Assembly (NCBI GenBank): GCA_037576195.1
Contig: CM075101.1
Coordinates: 34,162,001 to 34,226,000 of the forward strand
DNA: 64,000 bases
Direction: 5' to 3'
Source: Phytoseiulus persimilis
Lineage: Eukaryota > Arthropoda > Arachnida > Mesostigmata > Phytoseiidae
A model generated the notes under the pieces. The model was not told the origin of the DNA. It made no database searches and saw only the letters and a list, made by a program, of their open reading frames with translations. A program made the position numbers and the translations under genes. Position 1 is the first letter of the stretch, and every line of letters starts with the position of its first letter. Shown here piece by piece: positions 26,401 to 40,000 of the stretch.

Positions 26401-29400
26401 TGGCCTTCTCTTTATCCGGGTTGCGCCATTAGAGACTACGATCATTACATATTTTACTCGAATTGCCGCCAACTACTGTCCTGCGGGGCCCTAGGGTTCT
26501 TTGGAGGGAGACGTCTGGCTGAACACGTCAGTACGGATCGGTTGGTTTCCGACCCCGAAACTCTCAGTGAGGATTCGTCGCAGAGAACGAATCGCTGACG
26601 GCGGCATGTTTGCGGACAAAGAACGGGCCAAGAAAGGGGGAGATTTCTTCGTGAGCTGGTGGTTCAGAAATAGGGAGAATGAGAAAGAATTAAAACATGA
26701 TGCGCCGCGGAAAAAACGGATGACGGAATCCTAACTGCTGTGACCATCCTGCAGGCGAATGGGCCGCGGCGCGAGAGCTGCTTCGAGGAGTTTCGATCTC
26801 GTCCTCTCGAGAGGAAATCGAGGAAAGTTTTCGTGACGAGTGTTCCAGCGCTCCTGTGGCAAAGCTTCAAACGAAAGAAATTTTTGGCTGAGTGATTGTC
26901 GGTGGCATACTCGGTTCTGTGCCTCAAGTCGGCGGCCACCAGTCCACCTCTCGATCTCAGAACGATAAACAATCGGTACATGCAGATCCGCCCGTATTCG
27001 AAGCATCGATTCAAAACTAAGAATTCTGCTTGAAACTTGTCTCTCGAAACCTGATTCGTGTTCTTCGAGCCCTGAGTGGCTGTGATCGGAGCAAGGAAGC
27101 TTTTGAACCGACTCGGCGATCGATCAATACGCGAGCGCTACGCAACCCCGATCTTCCGGCTCTCGCTTCGAAGAGGAATCAATTGGAAAGCTGGCTTTGA
27201 AGCTTATTCTGTTTCTCTCGCAATCTCGTTGCCGGTGGTAACTGTAGTTGCGGTCGAGTGTCCCCGCGGGAGCGCGTGACACCCTACTTGGCTGTAACGA
27301 CGCGTCGTTGCCGGGAGCTTTTCCACTTGGAACGGAGGTGACGGAACGAACTGACTGAACAGCTCCGCGTCTCCTACCCTCGGCCCGCTCGCCCGGAGTC
27401 GGCCTTATAAGACGGCGCGTCCTTGATACCCAATAGACCGTGCCAGTAGTGGGATCGCCCACAATGTGTCGGCGGTGGCGGTAACACTACACACTCGCAT
27501 TCAGTGTTCCGACTGATTGTCCACCCCGGGGATTTGTCGGTCTGGTCAACGAAACAAACAGTCAGGAACGGAACGATAGAGAGACAAGAACGAATTGCAG
27601 GGGCCACTTTACGCACAAATGAGGCGTAGAGCTTTATATTGGCTCCTTTGTGCGATGAAGTCGACGGAAACGACGCGAGGAGGCCGGAATAACCGAGAGC
27701 GGAGCAGACTTGCAATGACCCAAGGAAAAGCTGTTTGACATCGGGGCAGCCGGGCGCGCACACGAGGAGTCGATACACTATTTTCCATCGACTTCATCGA
27801 AAACTCACTTTGCCGGAGATTTTCCTTCTTATTCCTCCCTCCTATTCTGCCCTCCTCGATCGGTCTCCCTCGTCGCGGCCGCTGCGTTCTTCCTCCTTGT
27901 CGTTCGTTCCCCGAAGCCAATCTACACAACAATGTCATTAAATTCACTCCAAGGATGTCCCATGGGAGCAGTATCTGATGATGATGATCACACGACACTT
28001 CGAGCTCATACCCACTCCTCCTGAGCAGCGCCACTCTCTGCTTATTTCTCTTCATTCTCTCCAGACCCTTGTTCCCGCTCGACTCGTCTGACAGCTCGCC
28101 TTATACGTGTATCTCGTTCGCTATCACAAGCTTCAAAGTCTCCGTGTCGCGATCGAACCCTATCCAGAGTAGGCTGTCTACACGCGATCTTCACTTCTGA
28201 AACAGGACGCGCTCGCTCGTCGCTCCGTCCTTCTTCCGCTCCGGGGGAACAAGTTCGTCGTCTCGAACATTGCTTCCTCATCACGGTACTAATACGTTTC
28301 AATAAGACAGCGGGCCAACCACCGAACACAGCGCCGGCAGGCGAATCTCTCTGCTAATCTAATCCACAGGCCGAGTTGGAAAAGCTCAGACAGTTGCTCC
28401 CCTTGGCTACGCTTCTCCCGGGCCTCCGTCTGGGCGAACATTGTTTCCCACGGCACGATAACATTAGCGGAGGTGGAGGTGACGGTCAGCACTGACGATG
28501 ACGGCTGAGCAAGCAGCTGGGAACTTTGTAGTCGCCGACGTAGTTGTTTCTGCGTCCTCCTACGCAAGATTCTGTGCGAGAGAGGGACGGCTATTCCTGA
28601 GAGAACCGGGATCGAAGAGAGCACATGTTGGTCCTCACAGAGTAGCAGTTGCACGCCAGTTGGAGAACAGTTGGCCGCGTTATCTCGAGTAAACGAAGAA
28701 GCTCTTACTGTCTCACTTACACACACAAACACATATTGGTCTCCAGATGGCTGCCGACAGCATTCTACATAAGAACAGCTGAGCCTAATTAGGTTGCCTG
28801 GCTTGACCCAAAAGCTGCAAGACGACTAGCCAACTCGTTGGGCAAGGAGGCCTTGAATCAGAGAGCAGGCATCCCCATGCGAAGTGCAATAGCACTACTC
28901 CGAAAAACGAAGCTCATCGTCCAGGAGACAGTGACCCCAGCTGAATTAAAAAAAAACGGCTCCCTTCCAGTGGAGACTTTTCACGGGAAGCTTCCATTCG
29001 TTACTGACGATGAGATTCCGGAACTGTTCGCGTCTTGAGGGGGCGGGGTGACGAAGCCTTTCGAGTATCGCAGTTTGAAGATGCAGCTTCAAAGAAATCC
29101 TGTTTTTCCGCGACCTCTCCCCACCGTCGGGGCCCTGCGTGGTCACTCTCGTTCCCCGTGATGGCCACCATCGCTCGCTCAAGTTCGACGCCCCATTTTC
29201 CTTGCCAGGGCTCTTCCGAGTCCGGATCATATTAATTCTTGTTCCAATCAGCGTAATTGGAGTTGGAATGCCTCCAGAACTTTCCGGCAGTTATTCGAGT
29301 GAAGCTTTCCAAACTTTTTGGGTCCAGTATGCGTGCATCTAAGTACGCGTTCACAACACGCTTGGCTTCGTTCCTCAAATGAGAGTCACGAGGAAACTCG

Positions 29401-32400
29401 TTCCATATTTCCTGAGAGCAGATTTCTAGGAGGATGGAGATGCTCTCATTCTCTTCCACGAAAGTGAATGACCGCTAAAAACGCGGGCGCCGATTCCTGA
29501 CACGGAAGTCGCAGGCTTTCTGCCTGTTTGCGAGTTGTTCAGCTGTTCTCCTCGTCATCGTCGTCGGTTTGTTGTCTACGGGGTTACTGCACGGTCGCTT
29601 TTGTGCGCAGTTTTCCATTAGCTAATTGTCGCCAATGTTGCGATGCAGCTCCTTTTTAATCTTGGCAAATACGCAAACTGGATCTCTCATGCCGAGTAAA
29701 TATGCGGTGGCCGCTTAGGCATAATGGAGGTCATTCTTCATACGCGCTGTGCCAGGACCCACACGATCCGTTGCAGTCCGCTCGCCGTTACCTAACGACC
29801 GATTATCAATTCTTTCAATAGACGAACGTCCGCATTGGCCTGGTATGAACTCTGCTGACACCTAATTGAATTTCGCCTCAGGGATCCGGCTGAGTCATAT
29901 TCGGAGTGAGCGCAGAAATATTTCCCCATCGAATCCGCGTGGAGGGAAATAGGCGTGCATGCTGAGACTGGAAGATTCTGATGATTTCCGCTGAGAAACT
30001 TCGCTTTCGGGGTGGAAGAGTGAGCGACGACTTATCCAACGGTGTGTCTTCATGAGCAGGAAGCGAATTGCGTCTTCCTCCATGGGTGAACAAGCTGCGC
30101 GCAAACTCGAAATTCCGTTGACCGAAATATTCGTTACTCTAGAGCAGGAATGATAAAAAACATTGCGCCTCCCCCGATAGAAGCTCTCGAAATGTCTGCA
30201 TCGAATACTCCTGAAATCTTCTCGTTGCAGGCCGGCGAACCGTTTCGGATCTAACTCCAGGGCCACTACATCTGACGACAAGATGAAACCTAAACGAACA
30301 CGCCAGCCGCATGGCCAAGGTTTTGTCCTAGCTTTCATGGATGCGGAGGGGGGGAACCCTTATTGGAGGATATAGATTATCTATGTGACTGAGAGCAGTG
30401 CGAACAAGTCGTGACAAACAGCCCCAGCCGTGGTGGAATATTCAAATTCTGCACTAATTGCCGAGCCAGACGAAACAGTTCGGCAGTAATAAAGTTCCAC
30501 GAGCGGCGTGATCAAGCGAGCCCACTTCATAAACTGGATGATTCCGCTCGTGGCCGGGAGGTTCTGCTTGCAACGGAATACATGTCCGTCCAGGAAAAAC
30601 TATCTTCCCGCGACGCATGCTCACCATCGCCCTCACCCCTTTTGTCTCATTGTGAGGACTCGAGGGAAGTTCGTTGGCAGACACGTCGGCGCGTGAAGCC
30701 GACACTTCGTTCATCCCACTAACCAAAACGAACGCAATCGAGAAGAATGTAGGCGAAGCTTCTAAATGAAGCCTTTCGAGCTACCGAATGTCGAGCATAG
30801 CAGAGGCAGGCAGCTCAGCTCGTCGTGCGCCGGCCACAGCAACGCTTTAGCTGCATCCGCCCATGGTGAGCAGAGGGAACACCCGAGCCTGGCTGGGAAC
30901 GCCTCATCAGTATGCGGTCCACGATTAGAGAGCGCCTAAGCCCCTGAAGCCATGTCGAAACGACCACCAATGATTTTTCACTCATTTCCCGGGAACAGGT
31001 GAAATCATCCTCAACGATCTCCAAGCGAGCCGGGGTCGGGGCTGGCGAAACATTGATACAGCCCTGAATTTCCGAGGAGAACGACGCAGCTCACTGTGCT
31101 GACCTCAGGAACGGTATGTAATCTCGTAATGGTTCTTCTTTTACACTCCGATGATCAGAAAGAAGATCTGACTACCCCACCCCTTCCTTATTCATCAAGT
31201 TAGTTACTTACTCTCGTCTCTATATCTCTGTCGGGATCGCTCCGTTTCTCATCCGTATCACTCAACTAGATGCTCGCCGTCTATTTGTTCGGTAGTGATC
31301 GTCTAGGTGTATTTGTCTTTTGTGCCCTTATGTTATTGTGATACGAACACACACAAGCAAACCAGCAATGATCCTGCCGACAATGACGTTCGTCTCGGTT
31401 TAGCCTTTGTCGCGACTACTACACGGGATCATGAGCTCTTCTCATGGCGGCTATCAAATGCGGCTTTTGTGGCTCGCTTCCTTGTGAGGACCACCTGTAC
31501 AGTAACGGAAGCGGTCGCAAGATAGCCGGACCGGAGCGGCGAAGGACAATGCAGCATTTGGAAACTTTTTGACACTTGGCCAGCGAGCAGAGGGACGCGC
31601 CTCAAGTCGGGACGTGCAAGACATCTAGACCGACTTGCACAGCGAGACACGGCCGGTCAGGCTGTATTCTTTTAAAAGCCCGGGTCGTTGCTTCGTGGAG
31701 GACTCGAGTAAGTTTGCATGTCTCTTCCGTTGGATCTATGCCGTCCTCTTCGGCCCTACCTCTCGTCTCCCCCGCCCGTCGCCTCCTTCCCATGACGTGG
31801 ACCCCCACGTCAGGGGAGCGGTGCCGCCCTCTCTGGCAGGAGCCTTCCCCGGCACGTTTTTTCACTCACCCGACGTAACAACTGCGTCCGGTGAACAGAG
31901 TCAGAGCTCACATTTCATATCTGCGAACATTAACTGATTACTTTTGGAGAGTCTTTCGAATGCTCTGCAAAAACGTTTCCATAGAGCCATATCGAAATTA
32001 GAGATGTGGCTCCCGCTCCTTCGTGCACTGATTCACCTACTCGTCCAGGCGGAGTCCAGGCGACTTCCTCGTTCTACTAGAACGAGCATCGACTCCAATA
32101 GCCCCCCGGAGTTACGACTCCCGAGCGCTCGGTTCGCGGGCAAAACGAAATTTTGGTCGAGGTAGAGAGCAAGCCGTAATCATTTCAACAAGGCTCGAAT
32201 CCCCATCACTTGAATAGCTGCCGCTCTTCTTGCTGTGCTGCAGAGCAATCTACTTTCCCGACAAAATGTTTGGAAGGGTCGGATCGACTCCCGCTCAGCC
32301 TGAGAGTCGAAGTTTCTGGAATAAAAAAGTTCTGAATCACTGCCGGAACGTTTTTTTTGAGAGTTCGTGAAGCGAAATAGATTCCATTGTGGTTCATCTC

Positions 32401-33599
32401 TCGCATGGGGACTGGAGAAATGTGGCAGACTCCGAGAAACATGACCCTGACCTTAGGCGAGGAGTGTTGCAGGACGTGAACAATCAAATCTAGGCTGAGT
32501 AACAGGGGAATCGCCGATGCAACATGGGAGCAACACGGGCCAGCAGTCGAAATGAGGGAGGATGCCTCGCAGAGGACGCCTTAGAGTGAGTTATTTGGAA
32601 CGGAGTGGCTGTCAGGAGAGAAACTCGCTGACACTGAAGACAGAGACTTCGCCCCCCCCCCCTCCCGGGGCGCGAGGGAATCCATCAAAGGGGAAGAGTG
32701 GAATAGCGACGAATGATCACGCTCTCAGAAGTATTTCGTGCTGGAATGGAGCTTCTTGGGGAAGAGCGCGGTCGCGGGTGACAGTGCCGCTATGGTAGCG
32801 AAATTATTCTTGACATTCGTTCCGTATCTTCCATGAGAGCTTGAATAACGTTCATTCGGCACATGGCCGGAGCTAAGGAACATCTCTCTCGGAAATAGCT
32901 CCCGGAATCCAGAACCGAGCTCGATCTTTCAAATCTCGTAGATTCCACAAAGGGAAATAGGAACGGAGATGGCGAAAAGTCTTTTTGATTTCCCTCCATT
33001 ACTTCTTATGCCGAATCCACTGAATCTGCAGATTTCGCTTCTTTGAACATTTTTCTCGGATCCGGCTTTTCGGAAAATATTCCCGAGGACAAACAGCCTT
33101 CTCACGATGAGGGTTTCCACCCGCGCGGCGAGCGATCAAACGTTGAGTGCATCGGATCCGCGTGGGCGTATCGTTTCCAGAGCAAACACTTCTGGACGAA
33201 GTGCGGACTACGATTCCCGGGCGAATCCGTGTTGACGGACCTCAATCGCTGAGCCTTTAATCCACGTTTATGATTATCGTGCCCCGAGCAGTCGCAGAAG
33301 GCTCGGGGCCGTTCCTACTTCAGCTGTGTCGGACGATGATCTGGGAACACGATACATAAGAAATTCCTCGCGCGACTGTCACCCTGCATGGATGCTTAGA
33401 AGTTCTCTCGGAATCACAACGAGGAAAAGTTTCAGTGCTCCTCGACTTCCCCCCCGAGCAGACGGATAAAGACGCGATATGCGGATCTGGGAACGGAAAC
33501 GGGAGACAAAGGGTGATTCCTGAGTGGAGGATTGAGTGGCGCGCTCGCGTCGTGGATGATGCATCTCATTGAAAATACGCTCAACGCAATCTGAATTTC
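17451..33599. other. Long intergenic stretch, no supported gene
   Basis: I scanned both strands for splice-compatible exon chains, conserved motifs, tRNA-like B boxes and repeats, and found no gene I can support. Numerous 60-175-codon ORFs occur on all six frames at chance-like density and none has a recognisable domain. Short simple repeats occur, for example GATG/GATA near 19080-19100. The stretch may hide regulatory DNA, lncRNAs or fast-evolving genes that cannot be seen by motif reading. Confidence 0.4.
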
Positions 33600-34316
33600 A
33601 TGAAGCCGTGCTGGATATCGAAGCTGATGGGAGGCAGAGGCACCTCCGGCCACCTCGCGGACTCCTCTCTTCATTTTTCTCCCGTCCTCGGTGTTTCCTT
33701 CCCCACGTTCGCGCATAAATCACAAGCCCGCTTTAGCGCCGAATCACAACAAGGCGAAGAGATGACGACACTGTCGAGGAGGTGGAAAAATGCCGGGCGG
33801 CTGTGTGATTCCCGTTCGCCGCGGGCCATCAAGGGCGACCTCGTTGAGTCTCCATTCGGCCTCGAGCTATTGCTCAAGGGAGTCATCAAGATTCACAAAG
33901 AACAAAGCAAGTCGCGTTCACCCTTCGCGGCGTCCACCAGGGTATTTTTTTTTGAAATTGCACTGAAAGCTGGGGTTCGGAGAGATGGGGAGGGGGAGGA
34001 GAGTGATTCCGAAAGCTCCCCTCAAAAAATCGAGCGATTGGAGGAGGGAGAGTCCGTTGGACAGTCAATTGGTCAATTGAGGAACAATTTACCTGCCAAG
34101 CGTCGGAGTTGTCTGCTGTCTGGTTGCATCACTCACCACTGCGGGCCACTTGAGACGTTCCCCACACGTGCGTGCCACTCCTTGGGAGGAATAAAGCTTT
34201 CTCCCCCTTATCCCCTCTCTCTCTCGAAACTGCCCCTGAATTCCTCCCACAGGCCTGGGAAGAAACCGCGGGGCGTGACGAAATCTGTCCCCGGAGCGGT
34301 GTTTTGTCATACGTGA
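33600..34316 (+). other. Unrecognised 238-codon open reading frame
   Basis: This is the longest open frame in the 36-kb gene-poor interval. The conceptual product is basic, rich in Ser and Arg, has a short acidic Glu/Ser patch in the middle (GEGEESDSESS) and no signal peptide, membrane helix or known domain. Shorter ORFs overlap it on the minus strand. A 238-codon run is uncommon at this base composition but not impossible in 64 kb. It may be a chance ORF, a retroelement relic or a lineage-specific exon. No function is proposed. Confidence 0.2.
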
Positions 34317-36560
34317 CTCGCCCCATCGAACTTAATCCTTCTTCTCCCCTTCGGTCCAAAGATCCTCTCGAGCTGCTCAAGCATGTTTCTGGTCTCGTCC
34401 TCCGCGGCAATATTTCAGTGATGGAAGCTGACACCGAACTTCGGCAAAACTTCAATGCCGCCTCTCTTCAAAAGTGCGCCTGCGACAATGATTGAGTCTT
34501 CCCCTTCCCCAGACTTCGGCATTAGGTTCAGCCCGCCGTACCCCTGACTCACGATAAGTCGAAGGCGAGCAGCAACGACCGTTCCCAGGTCGCTCTCACC
34601 TCGTTCCCCAAGACAGTGTCAGTGAAATGTGATGGGGTTGACCCCGCTCGATGCCCGCGTTTTTAGGAGCATGTAACAAACCGTAGAGAGTTGGTCGCGA
34701 AACTTGTGGGAGGAAAATAACCTGATAATTGAACTCTCTGCAGCGAGCGAGATTTCCGTCTCTCCACTCCATTGGTTTCTCCCGGTTCCCCTCAAGTATG
34801 CCTATCCTCCAACAAGCTCCTTCGGCCTCATTGCCTTGGTTGCTAAGTGGATCCGGCCGACATTTTTAGGAATTCCGTTCGTTCTTATTAGGTTCCTGGA
34901 AGTGATGGTCGGGCAAGACCTTCTGTGGGAAGCTATGAGAAAAAATGCGAGAGAATAATCTGATTGTCAGGGATCCTCTGTTTCCTGGATAAGCAGACAC
35001 CAGGCAAAAAGCCGGCCCGCGTTATTGGGCACGCAGAAACGCCGGACGCGTCACGAGCGTTGGTAGCGAGCTTTCTCCGCATGTTCCATCAAACTCCGAC
35101 GCTCGGGCGAGCTTTCCGCCGTGTCAATGAACGCGAACAGCTGTCGCAAAGCTTTCACGTTTCAGGGTAAGCCAAGTCAAGCAACTTTGAAAAGCCGTGT
35201 CGCACTCATCTGCATTTGACACTTTCCTCTCGGCGTTGCTATTAATGCCAGCAACGGAGGCTTGAGCGCTGAACCCAACCGAGCCCGTCGATATTCCTTT
35301 CATAACTCTCATGTTGCAACAAAGTCTCTATTGGTGTCTGACCGTTTGCTGGAACCTTCATGGCTCGTTAGGTGATTTGGACTTTCGAGACTCGCTCGGA
35401 ACGGATCTCATCAGTACGGAGCGTGCTCGAGACCCAAATCAGCGAGTTACGCTGAAGCAGCCTCCGACCAGCCATCCAAGCCGTTCACAAATCGACCTTG
35501 GCCATCCGTCCAATACTTTCCCGATTACATCGACAATCTGAATTAGGTGCCGGCCTCGGACGTGGTGGTCAGGGTGGTAGCGGCGGCGGTGCCGACCAGA
35601 TTCCCCGGAGAGAATAGAGAAGCGGGCGAGGGAACACGCGCGTAGAAGCCGATCGAGATCGTGAGAGTGATAAAAATCGTCAGAACAGTTGTTGTTTCGG
35701 ATTTTTTGTAATTAGAGAATCCTTTCACCGGTTCTCTGTCCGATCGGGCGGATCCGGATAGCTCGGGTTCCGGTAGGTAGATTCACCCATGAGGCATTTC
35801 AGTGAAGAATCTTCTTTTTCCGATTTCAATCAGGACGGGTCGGAACACAGTGAGGCTTATTCGCTTGCAAACGACTACCGTGATGGAGAGCCCCGTTCGA
35901 GGTTCCTTTTCGGCGTTGGTTTCGAGCACAGCCCGAATGAACGTAGCCGCCGCGCTGCCGCGATCCGTGGAGTTGGCAAGGACCTCAGCGGTGGACCGAT
36001 ACATGATAGCTTGTCGATCCCGTATCTCGCTTCTTCGCGGAACTCTTCGCTGGTGTGCCAGCACTATCGCAAAAAGAGGGATTAGGAGAGTGGATTCTCC
36101 GTGAGTTGAGAACCACTTCAGCTGTGCTCTAGTTCCCCGAACACAAAAGGATCATTGAGTCCAAGGCCACGAAATCCCATGTATACAAGCTATTCATAGG
36201 ATGAGAGGGGCTCGGATAGTTATTGCATGAGCCCGATAATGATGAATCGAATCAATTGCGGAACGGCAAGCCCCAGCAGATGGAGCATCTCTCCCACCTT
36301 GCTATTCAACTGCGCACGGACAGCGTTTCCCGGCGAGACGCATCAGTGAAAGAGTCGAGAACGCATGACACGAGCTCGGATCCGTCCCGAACTCCGGCGG
36401 GAAGATCGTTCTCATTGCGTCATCCGGCGGTCCGGAGAGCGGCCTGCTCGAACGAACTCGGAAGACTTCAATGAGGCTTCAAGCGTGATCGTCATCCATG
36501 AGGAACAACGAGTTCTGGAGAGTCCCCACGACTGAAAACAGAGAATGGAACTGAGCGAAA
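34317..36560. other. Intergenic, no supported gene
   Basis: Three ORFs of about 95 codons overlap one another at 35783-36104 on both strands. None is recognisable. No repeats or RNA genes are seen. Confidence 0.4.
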
Positions 36561-37034
36561 TCACGAAATATTGTGGATTGGAGCCCTCCACAGCAATTTC
36601 ATTATGAATGAATGCCCGTCCAGATAATGATGTGAGTCCTTATCGGAGCGGCTTCTGAGATAGGAAGAATTCTCCTGGTCATGAAGAGGAGGAACGAGCA
36701 GCGGTTCTAAAGGCTGCGGAAGAGTTGTCCTTGGCGGAGGAGGGGCGTCAAAATGATTCGAGGTTGTAAGTTGTAACCGAAGTGAAGAGCGGATCTCCGC
36801 GACCGGAGAAACGTCGGATGGACAACATCCAGGCTGACTGTCGGTAGGCGAAACAACGGCTGGGTCGTTCATCGCGTGGCTGGCGACTACAGGCGCGCGA
36901 AGTTTCCGTTGAGGAGAGGCAGTAACGTCGCCAGGCACAGCTTTTAGGTGAGGGACATCAATCCAACCAGTCTGCGGCTGACGAACGGAGGCAAAAGCGG
37001 GAACGAAATTGAAGGCGGGGGGGCAGGCGACCAC
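36561..37034 (-). other. Unrecognised proline-rich ORF, possible orphan exon
   Basis: This is a 157-codon open frame on the minus strand, rich in Pro, Ser and His, with a run of four prolines. Just inside it, a long pyrimidine-rich stretch ends in CAG near 36980 on the minus strand, which would make a good 3' splice site. The downstream open part would then be a terminal exon ending at the TGA at 36561. No domain is recognised and no partner exon was found, so this stays a candidate only. Confidence 0.2.
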
Positions 37035-40000
37035 GAAGAATGTCGCCTGTCACTTACTCGAGTGTAAGTTTCGCTCCGTCGTGAGTCCAGTCTAATTTCT
37101 CATCCATCCTGCTAGACGGAATGTTGGAACGAAACAACCAGCCGGCCAGCCCACGAGGTAAGTGGATCGACATAAGAACGGATGGATGGACCGACTTGGA
37201 AACGACGGACACACAGCCCCGGACATCGGCTAATAAGGACGCTGCCTCCTCGAGTAGACGTCGCGCCAACCGTCCCTTGATACGGTCGTCAAAAAGGAGG
37301 GTCCCCTGCAGAGCCTGCCGAGGGCTCGAGCGGCGAGCCGAGAATTTCATTGAAATACCCGTTTTGAAGTGAAGAGAACTCGAGGGGTTGGGATTGAAGA
37401 AGCTCCACCCACCACGTTAACGACACGCCGGAGTGCACGAGGATATGGGTCGGGCTTCAGACCGAATGCACTTCTCGCTGCTCTCGAAGTTTGCCTTCGA
37501 AAGTCCGTGAGTGCGTCGCACGAAATGAATCTCCTTCCTTCGATCAGTTCTCGTCCACCCGGAGACCTGATGCGAATCGGTCAAGAAATGATTCAACATC
37601 GTGCCCGAATGAAGAGACACTTCTTGTAGCTTCGAGGCTGTTCATTTGGGTGTTCGTAGCTATTTAATACAGAATTCTTCGCTTTTTGCGATTCGCCCAT
37701 ATTCGTTCGGGAGATGTGTGCAGCTGGGGCTCCATTCCATCGAGCTGCTCGTTCTCCGACGTCGTGAGTCCTATCTTGCTCATTCCTCTCCGGAATACCT
37801 CCGATCTCGGTCTCTAGGATTCAATCTATCACGCTCGTTTGAGTGCCTGGAAGGCCCTGATGACTACTGGCAGGTCGAAATGCGCAAATGATCTCTCACA
37901 ACAAAAGCTTGTCTCACGACGATAGGCCATACGGTGACGGAGAACGAGCTGAAGAAATGGATATGTGCCTCCTGTAGGCACGTCCCCGGTGAATTGTCCG
38001 GTTTGTGGGCCGACAAAGTCTAATATCTCGCATTCCTGAGCCAATTCTGTGTCCGAACCCTCGGGATAGGTGTTCGAATCATCGAGTTTCTGGGTAAGCT
38101 CAACCAGGAACTTGAAACAGGCTCTAGCCGTGATCTGTAAACAAGGTTCGCGGAAGGAATTTCCTTCGGTACCGGATGGATCGGGGCGGAACGGAATCTA
38201 TTTTCGTAAGCCAGTCACGGACACCCCAGAATACACGACTTTTTATCCCGGATCACTGCGCGAAATACTCGAGTCCCGTAAGTGAGGACTGGCAAATTCA
38301 GGAAGCCGCGCATAACAGCAATCAGGGCGGAGCGTCGACGTCGCCAGCGGGATTATCCGTTTAGTTTGTGCCTTATAAATATTTCGCGCGTTCACGTGGA
38401 CTTTGCGCGGAGATGTACGGTCCGTGGAGCTGTGAGGCGTGAGCTCGAGCTCTGTCTCCGATTTCTCCATTCTCGAAGTTGCTTGTCGTTCGTTGGACAC
38501 CCCTAACGCAAATGAATTCCCCCTCCAACTCTAGCAAGCTGTGTTCCCGTCGCGTTCTCCCAGTGAGTGCGGTCTCCTTGAATGGAGTTCCGTGCGTATT
38601 ATCATCTTGAGACCCGGTCCTGCTCAAGGAAGCTGACGAGCTACGTCACGAACGAAACGCTCGGGGTTTGAGACACGTAAAAAATGCTGTCATACTGTGA
38701 TCGTTGGTCGAGAGATTACGTATGGTAAGATCGAACTCTGCTTCGAAGCAAGCGGAACATTCAAATGGCGCAAATGAGAAGTCTCTGAACTCCTCGTACC
38801 TGCTGCTGTTTGCACGGATTCAGAGCAAACCGACCCGAATTATTACTTTCGGGCAATAACGACGGAGGAACGTGCCGGAGCTTGGCAGAAGTAAAGTTGT
38901 GCCAGTGGATGCTTCTAATGATCTCCTGAAACAGACCCAAGTAAACGAGGTAACAACCAGCAGCTCAGCAACCACGAACTTGCTTCATGGTGGGGGCTTC
39001 AGGCTCAGGTCAAGGATGCTGGTGGATGAAGCTCGAAAATTGTTTCATGAACCGAGAACGAATCGTTTAACCCGCTGCCGTCCACTTCCACGTTGCTCGA
39101 TCGGAGTGGGGCGGCCTCCTCACATAAGTCCCAGGAACTCATTGATCCCCGGCAAGAGAAATTTGGTCGAAGAAGTTGGGAGGGGCCACAGCACCGAATG
39201 CACTGTACATAGGTATATGGAATCGGTCGTTGAGTGCACAGCAGCATTCAGCTTTATTCGGCTCGAAAACTGATCGAACGACTGAGCGGACTGACTATAT
39301 CACGAAGAGCGGAAGAAATTACGCAAACGACTCCAAGTTTCCTGGCGGTGGGATGATACAAGCATGCATTAGGTTGAGGAACGACCCGAAAAGACAGCTC
39401 TGGTTGTCGCTGCGTCGCCGGCCGCTGATTCATTCGGCTTCATGTATATGTTGTTGTCATTGTTTGTCGCGCCGACCTACATTCGAGCGTCTTCGTTCCT
39501 ATGCATCTTGGCTGCAGCGGATGCGGTTCAGCGTGTGGTACGGGTGTGTACGTCTGTCGACTTCACGCCCAACAAAGTCCACTACCGGAGACAGAGCAAC
39601 GTCATATCAGTACGAAACTTCATCGCGGAGTCTCGACGAGCAAACTCCGAGATCGATGCTCCTGTCACTCGAAGCTGACTCGTGTCCATATATACCAGCT
39701 CGGGTCAACGCCGGTGTCTGGGAACATACTCGGTGGGAGTACGTCGTTCCTTGTGCCCACTGTAACCTGAAACCACAGCTCAAGATTCCGAACGAGTCTG
39801 TGTAAGCCGGAGGGAATCGCTGTCTTGAAGACGTCCCTATTCTCTCCGATTTTGAATTTCTTCGAGACCGAGGCATATTGACGGAACGTTCCGCGCCAGG
39901 GTTCAGAACCATTCCCCACGTGGGGACAAGACCGACGGATAGATGATGAGATCCCGTCAGAGGCGGAGAGCCTCGAGAACATGGAAAACGGAATGTAAGG

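Noticed and set aside
39176-39805. 210-codon + strand ORF
   Set aside because: No domain, Cys/Arg-rich random-looking composition and other long ORFs overlapping in different frames; weaker candidate than the ORF at 33600.
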